The position numbers and the translations under genes were made by a program. Shown here piece by piece: positions 1-4,086 of a DNA stretch of 5,202 nt. Position 1 is the stretch's first letter. Each line of letters opens with the position of its first letter. Below the pieces are notes generated by a model, which saw nothing but the letters and a program-made list of their open reading frames with translations, had not been told where the DNA came from and did no database searches. The DNA is from Defluviicoccus vanus (lineage in GTDB: Bacteria > Pseudomonadota > Alphaproteobacteria > Rhodospirillales > Defluviicoccaceae): NCBI RefSeq assembly GCF_014672695.1, contig NZ_CP053923.1, positions 2,100,218 through 2,105,419 on the forward strand. The letters run 5' to 3'.

Positions 1-408
1 GCGCAGGATCGGCAACAGCGTGCCGATCGCCGTGGTCGCCAGGGCGACGGCGATGAAGAGCGGCTCAGTCACCAAACCGGCCACGGCGAGAGCGTAGGCG
101 AGCGCCAGTGCCAGGGCCATCGACAGCAACCAACCCAGAATACCGAGGCTGAGCGGCGGACCGCGCAAGGTGGAGAAATCCAGCTCAAGGCCGGCGAGGA
201 AGAACAGGAAGGAGAGACCGAGGGCGGAGAGAGTCGGAATGCTGCCCTCGGCCGCCACCAGGTCGAGACCCTGCGGGCCGATGACAATGCCGAATAGCAG
301 CTCAATCACCACCAGCGGCAGGCGAAAACTGAGCGGCAGCTCATTGATCAGCGGCGCCAGTGCGGCGACGAACAGGATGATCAGCAGCACATGCTGATGG
401 TGCGGCAT
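1..408 (-). CDS. CPA2-family cation:proton antiporter (N-terminal part, runs off window)
   Basis: Integral inner-membrane protein that would exchange H+ for Na+ or K+ (Na_H_Exchanger family, CPA2/Kef-like). Only the first 136 residues are present, and the frame is still open at base 1. The sequence starts MPHHQHVLLIILFVAAL and shows successive hydrophobic segments at about residues 5-20, 28-45, 60-73, 88-112 and 116-134. Two family hallmarks are visible: the E-L-x-x-G-I-x-I-G-P block at about residues 36-46 and the FFLAGLELDF block at about 69-78. The ATG at 408 is chosen because GGGGAG lies 5 nt upstream (414-419 on the plus strand) and the hydrophobic N-terminus follows at once. It lies 42 nt downstream of the lipoprotein gene on the same strand, so co-transcription is likely. 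A full protein would have about 400-600 residues. The ion specificity and any C-terminal regulatory domain cannot be judged. Confidence 0.88.
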   Translation of the reverse strand, partial: MPHHQHVLLIILFVAALAPLINELPLSFRLPLVVIELLFGIVIGPQGLDLVAAEGSIPTLSALGLSFLFFLAGLELDFSTLRGPPLSLGILGWLLSMALALALAYALAVAGLVTEPLFIAVALATTAIGTLLPILR

Positions 409-413
409 GTCAA

Positions 414-419
414 CTCCCC
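414..419 (-). promoter_or_regulatory. Ribosome binding site of the antiporter gene
   Basis: GGGGAG on the minus strand, 5 nt before the ATG at 408. It decides the start of the antiporter gene. Confidence 0.6.
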
Positions 420-450
420 GGCACAGGCGCACCGTCAGCCTTGGTTTGGA

Positions 451-1080
451 TCAGAAGGGATTGAGCATTTCGGCCTGCGGCTCCGCCGCGTGCTCCCCGG
501 CAGCGGGAAGGCTCGCCGCTGACGGCTCCGTTTCGGCGGCGACCTCGGTCAACTGCGGGCGGGGAGGAGATGCAGCAGCCTCCGTTGCCGCTGTTGCATT
601 TTCTGGCGTCTCCTCCTCGCGCGCTGGGTCGCTCACGCTCGGAGGGGCGGGTGCCGTCGTCGCCTCTTTCGCCGCGGGCACTGTTTCATTCGCCGCAGGC
701 GCAGGCGGGCGCGGATGCGACGGTGCGGTGCTCGGTCTGGCGGCGGTGGGGACGTACAAGCGCGTCGTCAACAGGGCATTGTCGACCCAGCCGTCGAGAT
801 CGCCGTCACGGGCCGAGACGTAGGCATAGCCGGAGTCCAGGCCAGTTCGGGTGACCGGCTCCTTCAGCCGCAGAAAGCCGACGATTGGCGACGCTTCATT
901 CGGCTCGGTGTGCACCGCAACCTGATCGTTTGCGGTCAGGAAGCGCTGACCCGGCTGCGTCTCGGATGGGCGGACCACCGTCGGTTCGCCCAGCAGGCTT
1001 CCCACCGTCCGATCAACGGTCTGGCAGCCGCCGAGGCCAAGAGCAACGGCGGTCAAAACGACATGAGAGGTGCGGGTCAT
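451..1080 (-). CDS. Putative lipoprotein with bacterial SH3-like domain and Ala/Pro/Glu-rich tail
   Basis: Predicted 209-residue secreted lipoprotein of unknown function. From the ATG at 1080 the signal peptide is MTRTSHVVLTAVALGLGGC, with lipobox L-G-G-C and the lipidated cysteine at residue 19. Gln at +2 gives no inner-membrane retention signal by the E. coli rule. Residues about 52-104 (NDQVAVHTEPNEASPIVGFL ... GYAYVSARDGDLDGWVDNALL) resemble a small SH3-type fold, as found in cell-envelope and peptidoglycan-associated proteins. Residues about 110-205 are low-complexity Ala/Pro/Glu/Thr, likely an unstructured spacer, and the protein ends EMLNPF. An in-frame TTG at 1098 would add six residues before the signal peptide; it has no ribosome binding site and does not improve the signal, so I reject it. 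The ATG itself has only a weak AGG 10 nt upstream. The gene precedes the antiporter by 42 nt on the same strand; a functional link is possible but not shown. Confidence 0.8.
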   Translation of the reverse strand: MTRTSHVVLTAVALGLGGCQTVDRTVGSLLGEPTVVRPSETQPGQRFLTANDQVAVHTEPNEASPIVGFLRLKEPVTRTGLDSGYAYVSARDGDLDGWVDNALLTTRLYVPTAARPSTAPSHPRPPAPAANETVPAAKEATTAPAPPSVSDPAREEETPENATAATEAAASPPRPQLTEVAAETEPSAASLPAAGEHAAEPQAEMLNPF

Positions 1081-1103
1081 GGAGCGGCTGCCTAGCAAGT
1101 GCC

Positions 1104-1132
1104 ATCAGAAAGGAAGCGATGCGGTGAGCCAA
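1104..1132 (-). promoter_or_regulatory. Candidate sigma70-type promoter for the lipoprotein-antiporter operon
   Basis: On the minus strand TTGGCT (1132-1127) and TCTGAT (1109-1104) are separated by 17 nt. Each matches the consensus at four of six positions. A start site near 1097 would give a leader of about 17 nt before the ATG at 1080. The spacing is ideal but the hexamers are weak, so this is only a candidate. Confidence 0.25.
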
Positions 1133-1284
1133 TCCTGCGCGAGACGCGACCGACAATCAAGGGGCGGCAGGCGGCGGGATCGAAGACGCCCGAGTGGGTC
1201 CGCAAAGCCGAGTCGAGCCGCCAATTCCGTTGGCGTGCCGGGCTCTTGGTCGCCATGATGGGGCAGAGAACGGATGGCGAGGAC
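1133..1284. other. Non-coding divergent intergenic region
   Basis: This belongs to the roughly 214-nt gap (1081-1294) between the minus-strand lipoprotein and the plus-strand TIR gene. The short open frames here look like GC-rich noise with no convincing start or homology. I see no RNA gene, strong palindrome or convincing plus-strand promoter. Confidence 0.5.
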
Positions 1285-1288
1285 GAGG
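1285..1288 (+). promoter_or_regulatory. Ribosome binding site of the disrupted TIR gene
   Basis: GAGG lies 6 nt before the ATG at 1295, within a purine-rich run. It supports the start of the broken TIR gene. Confidence 0.5.
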
Positions 1289-1294
1289 CGGGGG

Positions 1295-1394
1295 ATGGCG
1301 GATCACAACGAACGCAACGAAAAGCCGATCAGGCTCTTCTATTCCTATTCGCATGAGGACGAGGCGCTGCGACTCCGCCTCGAAAAGCACCTAG
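1295..1394 (+). pseudogene. TIR-domain protein gene, 5' fragment interrupted by insertion sequences
   Basis: The ATG at 1295 opens a frame starting MADHNERNEKPIRLFYSYSH followed by EDEALRLRLEKHL. This is the start of a TIR (Toll/interleukin-1 receptor) domain: the first beta strand (IRLFYSYS), the S-H-x-D-E box and the first helix (LRLRLEKHL). In intact relatives this is followed by LxxLxRQG and a WHDR-type region, which are absent here. The match stops at the CTA codon at 1391-1393, exactly where the IS1182 element's flanking CTAG begins. The frame then reads into the element and stops at TAG 1436-1438, giving a 47-residue dead-end product. Bacterial TIR domains often cleave NAD+ or make signalling nucleotides, in anti-phage defence for some systems. 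The catalytic glutamate region lies in the missing part, so activity and domain architecture are unknown. The family call rests on about 25 recognisable residues. Confidence 0.72.
1391..1394. repeat. Left CTAG flank (target duplication) of the IS1182 element
   Basis: CTAG immediately outside the left inverted repeat, identical to 2968-2971. CTAG is a palindrome, so direct and inverted copies look the same. I read it as a 4-bp target duplication rather than part of the element, because an IS630-based explanation accounts for its bases. Confidence 0.6.
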
Positions 1395-1409
1395 CAGCCT
1401 GTCGGACTT
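1395..1409 (+). repeat. Left terminal inverted repeat of the IS1182 element
   Basis: CAGCCTGTCGGACTT, the exact reverse complement of 2953-2967. Beyond this point the two ends diverge. Confidence 0.9.
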
Positions 1410-1497
1410 GCGTCTCGGGCGTCGCCGGACCTGCGTAGGGATCGGTGCGTCGGCGCCTCTGTCAGCGCCATTTTGGGCGGTGCGGTCGCGCTGGCGC

Positions 1498-1521
1498 GCC
1501 TGCGGAACTGGCCGCGCAGGC
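1498..1521 (-). terminator. Stem-loop at the end of the IS1182 transposase gene
   Basis: GCCTGCG (1498-1504) pairs with CGCAGGC (1515-1521) around a 10-nt loop, a perfect 7-bp GC-rich stem. On the minus strand the stem begins at the last base of the transposase TAG stop. No T-run follows, so it is not a classic intrinsic terminator. It may still slow transcription, protect the mRNA 3' end, or be chance in GC-rich DNA. Confidence 0.3.
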
Positions 1522-2882
1522 TAGACGGCGCGGCTGAGGGCGAACATCCGCTTCAGGTTCCATGCCATGGTCACAAGCCTCCACTCGCCACGGGCGGCAT
1601 TGAGCCCGCGCAGCAGGAACTGCCGGAACCCCAGCACGGACTTGATGATGCCAAACACTGGCTCGGGCGTCTGCTTGCGCAGGGCGTAGAGCGCGCGGCC
1701 CTGCGGCGTGCGCAGCCGATACGCCATCGCCTGAACCGGGGTGGGGTCTTCGGGCGCCGGTGGCGCCGCAGCGAAGCGCTCTTGCAGGCTGAGATGATGC
1801 GCCTCGCGACCAAGTGCGATCAGCGGTTCGATCCCGCCGGCCACACAGGCCTGCACATTCGCCTCGCTGAAGTAGCCATTGTCCGCCAACAGCATGTCCG
1901 GCCTGCCGAGCACGTCCGGCAGAGTGCCGATCTTGTCCAGCATGGGTGTAAGCTGCTGCTTGTCGTTGGGCGCCTGCACCACGTCGGCGACCACCACCAG
2001 CAGACTGCCCGCCGCCACCGCCGCCTGCGCATTGTAGCACTGCTCAAAACCGCCGCCCGCCACCGCCATGATGCGGCTTTCCTCGTCGGTCAGATTGATC
2101 TGATCCGTGGGCAGCGGCGTCGCCACCGGCGGCTTCGGCTCACGGCCCGTGGGCTTCTTGCCGGTGGCCGCTGCCTTGGCGTCCCGTGCTGCGAGTTTCG
2201 CCTGATGGTCTGCCTGCTCCCGTTCGAAGCGTTCCTTCGCGCGGGCCTCGATCTTCGCCCGGGCCTCGGCGAGCCTGGACAACCGTTCCTCACGTCGCGC
2301 CAATTCGTCGGGGATCGACATGCCGTCAGCGATGTCCACCTGGTCCGCCGCTTCTGCCTTGGCCATGAGATCGGCCACTTCGGCCTGCAGTTGGGCCTCC
2401 AGCTTGCCCGCATGGTCATAGGACAGCGCGCTGTGCCGGCTGGCATTGGCGTGGACCTTGGTCCCGTCGAGCCCGACCGTTCCCAGCTTCAGCACGCCCA
2501 TCTCGCGCGCGAGCACCAGCACCTGGACGAACAGCTTCTCGATCTGCGGCAGAAAGCGTCGGCGGAACGCGGCGATGGTGTCATGGTCCGGATGATCGTT
2601 CGCCGCGATGAAGCGGAACGCCACGCTGTCATAGGTCGCCCGCTCCAGCTTGCGGCTGGAGAACACCCCGGTGGCGTAGCCGTAGATCAGAATGCCCAGC
2701 AGAAGGCTGGGGTGGTAGGACGCTTCCCCAGAGCCACGGTAGCTGCCGGTCATCGGCCGCAGATCCAGCCCCGCGATCACCTCCACCACGAACCGCGCCA
2801 AGTGCCGCTGCGGAAGCCACTCGTCCACCGACGGCGGCATCAGAAATCCGCTGTCGCGGTCGATCGGGCGGAAGTTGCTCAT
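1521..2882 (-). CDS. IS1182-family transposase (DDE type)
   Basis: Catalyses transposition of the element that carries it. From the ATG at 2882 it has 453 residues and opens MSNFRPIDRDSGFLMPPSVD, the usual N-terminus of this family. The N-terminal DNA-binding domain includes SYHPSLLLGILIYGYATGVFSSRKLE and DHPDHDTIAAFRRRF. Catalytic candidates are D139 (GLDGTK), D334 (LADNGYF) and E407 (TPEPVFGIIK). Between the first two lies a charged Ala/Arg/Glu-rich segment, about residues 160-240, probably coiled coil, typical of the family's insertion. The frame extends upstream to a GTG at 2936 with GAGG 7 nt before it; that would add 18 residues and start only 31 bp from the element's end. I prefer the ATG by similarity to relatives although it has no clear ribosome binding site. 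The gene appears intact and its stop is TAG at 1521-1523. Confidence 0.93.
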   Translation of the reverse strand: MSNFRPIDRDSGFLMPPSVDEWLPQRHLARFVVEVIAGLDLRPMTGSYRGSGEASYHPSLLLGILIYGYATGVFSSRKLERATYDSVAFRFIAANDHPDHDTIAAFRRRFLPQIEKLFVQVLVLAREMGVLKLGTVGLDGTKVHANASRHSALSYDHAGKLEAQLQAEVADLMAKAEAADQVDIADGMSIPDELARREERLSRLAEARAKIEARAKERFEREQADHQAKLAARDAKAAATGKKPTGREPKPPVATPLPTDQINLTDEESRIMAVAGGGFEQCYNAQAAVAAGSLLVVVADVVQAPNDKQQLTPMLDKIGTLPDVLGRPDMLLADNGYFSEANVQACVAGGIEPLIALGREAHHLSLQERFAAAPPAPEDPTPVQAMAYRLRTPQGRALYALRKQTPEPVFGIIKSVLGFRQFLLRGLNAARGEWRLVTMAWNLKRMFALSRAV

Positions 2883-2952
2883 GCCGAAGAGGTCCGGGCC
2901 GGGGGCGTGAATCCATGCCCGGATTCTATAACCCACAGCTCCGCCTCGCGTT

Positions 2953-2967
2953 AAGTCCGACAGGCTG
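2953..2967 (-). repeat. Right terminal inverted repeat of the IS1182 element
   Basis: AAGTCCGACAGGCTG, the perfect 15-bp partner of 1395-1409. This end lies upstream of the transposase start. Confidence 0.9.
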
Positions 2968-2971
2968 CTAG
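2968..2971. repeat. Right CTAG flank of the IS1182 element, overlapping the IS630 tip
   Basis: CTAG copy matching 1391-1394. Its central TA (2969-2970) is also the left TA target copy of the IS630 element, and its G (2971) is the first base of that element's inverted repeat. Confidence 0.6.
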
Positions 2972-2996
2972 AGCGGAGGCCGATCTGAGTGAATCG
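2971..2996 (+). repeat. Left terminal inverted repeat of the IS630 element
   Basis: Begins GAGCGGA and aligns over 26 positions with the reverse complement of 3995-4020. The first seven bases are perfect, the middle is degenerate, and the inner end matches again (TG-ATCG). Further inside, TGAATC (2990-2995) and GATTCA (3025-3030) form a second inverted pair, possibly transposase-binding sites. Confidence 0.75.
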
Positions 2997-3041
2997 TTGG
3001 GGATTCCCATTGGGGGCTGGTTCTGATTCAAGATGTCTGCC

Positions 3042-3052
3042 GGAGGAGGAGG
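3042..3052 (+). promoter_or_regulatory. Strong Shine-Dalgarno sequence of the IS630 transposase
   Basis: GGAGGAGGAGG precedes both an in-frame GTG (3056) and an ATG (3062). Spacing suits the ATG when pairing uses the right half of the run, and the protein start MSTALSLDLRVRV matches relatives. ATG 3062 is therefore preferred. Confidence 0.65.
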
Positions 3053-3061
3053 CCGGTGGAC

Positions 3062-4010
3062 ATGTCGACAGCGCTTTCCCTCGATCTTCGCGTCCGGGTT
3101 CTCAAGGCGGTGGCGGAAGGCGCGAGCCATCGCACGGCGGCGGCGCGGTTCGGCGTCAGCGCCGCTAGCGTGAGCCGATGGCGGGCGCTGGAGCGGACGC
3201 AGGGTGATCCGCGCCCTGGCCCGCTCGGCGGCGACCGCCGCTCCGCCCGCGTCGAGGCGCAAGGCGCGCTGATCCGGCAGCTGATCGAGGCGACGCCGGA
3301 CGTCACCACCGAAGAGCTGCGCGCGACGCTGGCCGAGCGGGGCCACGGCTTCGGCTACGGCACGCTGCAGCGGTTCTTCCGCCGCCACGGGCTGACGCGC
3401 AAAAAAGATCGGCCATGCGACCGAACAGGACCGCCCCGACATCCTGAAGCAGCGCGAGGCGTGGTTCGACGGCCAGATCGACCTGGCCCCGGAGCGCCTC
3501 GTGTTCATCGACGAGACCTGGGCGAAGACCAACATGGGCCGTACCTACGGCCGCGCGCCCCGCGGCGAGCGGCTGCGCATGGGCTTCCCCCATGGCCACT
3601 GGAAGACCACGACCTTCGTCGGCGCCCTGACCATGCGCGGCATGATCGCCCCCTTCGTGCTCACCGGAGCGATCAACCGCGACGCCTTCGATGCCTATGT
3701 CGAGAAGGTGCTCGTCCCCGAGCTCCGCCCCGGCGACATCGTGATCATGGACAACCTGTCCAGCCACAAGGGGCCGCGCACCGATGCGCTGATCAAGGAC
3801 GCGGGCGCCAGCCTCCTCTTCCTGCCGCCCTACAGCCCCGACTTCAACCCCATTGAGAAGGCGTTCGCGAAGCTCAAGGCCCTGCTCCGCAAGGCCGCCG
3901 AGCGCACCGTCGAAGCCCTCTGGGCCGCCATCGGCCGCTTCGCCGACGACTTCACCCCAGCCGAGTGCGCAAACTACTTCAGCGCCTGCGGATACGATCC
4001 AGACTGGTAG
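3062..4010 (+). CDS. IS630-family transposase, two frames joined by frameshift at an A6G run
   Basis: DDE transposase of the IS630 element. The first frame (3062 to about 3406) encodes MSTALSLDLRVRVLKAVAEG and the helix-turn-helix region TAAARFGVSAASVSRWRALE, followed by a second DNA-binding segment ending GLTRKK. The second frame, shifted +1 (equivalently -2) from about 3405, continues IGHATEQDRPDILKQREAWF into the catalytic domain. The switch falls at A6G (3401-3407). The joined product is about 315 residues, normal for the family. Catalytic residues in joined numbering are D150 (VFIDETW), D230 (IVIMDNLSSHK) and E265 (SPDFNPIEK), with the D-34-E spacing that defines IS630. The unshifted first frame reads on to 3856 as Arg/Pro/His-rich nonsense. 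Members of this family are known to use programmed frameshifting; a one-base indel is the alternative. The start is ATG 3062, with GTG 3056 as alternative. Confidence 0.9.
3401..3407 (+). promoter_or_regulatory. A6G frameshift site in the IS630 transposase gene
   Basis: AAAAAAG where the upstream frame reads CGC-AAA-AAA-GAT and the downstream frame reads AAA-AAG-ATC-GGC. The two halves of the transposase meet exactly here, so slippage on the A-run would yield the full protein. Confidence 0.6.
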
Positions 4011-4020
4011 GATTCCGCTC
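3995..4020 (-). repeat. Right terminal inverted repeat of the IS630 element
   Basis: Ends TCCGCTC at 4014-4020 and is followed by the TA at 4021-4022. It overlaps the last codons and TAG stop of the transposase gene. Confidence 0.75.
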
Positions 4021-4046
4021 TACTACTACAGTTGCATTTTATCCTC

Positions 4047-4052
4047 TAATAT
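4047..4052 (+). promoter_or_regulatory. Possible -10 element for the IS701 transposase
   Basis: TAATAT in an AT-rich patch about 35 nt before the transposase start. No good -35 hexamer sits 16-18 nt upstream: TTGCAT at 4032-4037 is only 9 nt away. Weak evidence. Confidence 0.2.
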
Positions 4053-4073
4053 GGTTCCGTTGCCTGCGGCTGT

Positions 4074-4080
4074 GGGAGGG
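4074..4080 (+). promoter_or_regulatory. Ribosome binding site of the IS701 transposase
   Basis: GGGAGGG, 6 nt before the ATG at 4087. It fixes the start. Confidence 0.6.
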
Positions 4081-4086
4081 CGACGG

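Larger units (their letters stand above)
1395..2967 (-). mobile_element. IS1182-family insertion sequence, complete
   Basis: A 1573-bp element bounded by perfect 15-bp terminal inverted repeats and by CTAG on both sides. It contains one long transposase gene on the minus strand that fills most of its length, plus about 126 nt of non-coding DNA after the transposase stop and 85 nt before its ATG. The size fits the IS1182 family. Both ends, the flanking repeats and an unbroken transposase suggest a recent, potentially active copy. It interrupts the TIR gene on its left and abuts the IS630 element on its right. Confidence 0.88.
2971..4020 (+). mobile_element. IS630-family insertion sequence, complete
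   Basis: A 1050-bp element with imperfect terminal inverted repeats beginning GAGCGGA and TA on each side (2969-2970 and 4021-4022). TA target duplication is the signature of IS630/Tc1-mariner-type elements. It holds one transposase gene in two overlapping frames on the plus strand, whose stop at 4008-4010 lies inside the right inverted repeat. Both ends and all three catalytic residues are present, so the copy looks complete apart from the frameshift, which may be programmed. Confidence 0.85.

Noticed and set aside
407..823. Plus-strand 138-codon Ala/Ser/Gly-rich frame
   Set aside because: It mirrors the Ala/Pro-rich tail of the minus-strand lipoprotein and has no credible start.
1099..1394. 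Other plus-strand frames upstream of and overlapping the TIR start
   Set aside because: They are in different frames from the TIR match, show no family features, and the ribosome binding site fits the 1295 ATG.
1401..1436. Short repeats as a CRISPR array
   Set aside because: There are only two imperfect copies with a 10-nt gap, inside an IS end.
1461..1478. GGCGC/GCGCC hairpin as a terminator
   Set aside because: The stem is only 5 bp, and no T-run follows on the transposase strand. Such short GC hairpins are expected by chance here.
1473..2954. A 493-codon plus-strand open frame
   Set aside because: It is antisense to the IS1182 transposase, Arg/His/Gly/Leu-rich, and has no recognisable motif. 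The minus-strand transposase has all family motifs, so this is a GC-rich shadow.
2951..3767. Minus-strand open frames opposite the IS630 transposase
   Set aside because: Composition is Arg/Ala/Pro-rich with no motif. They cross the inverted repeat and the element boundary, and the plus-strand transposase explains the region.
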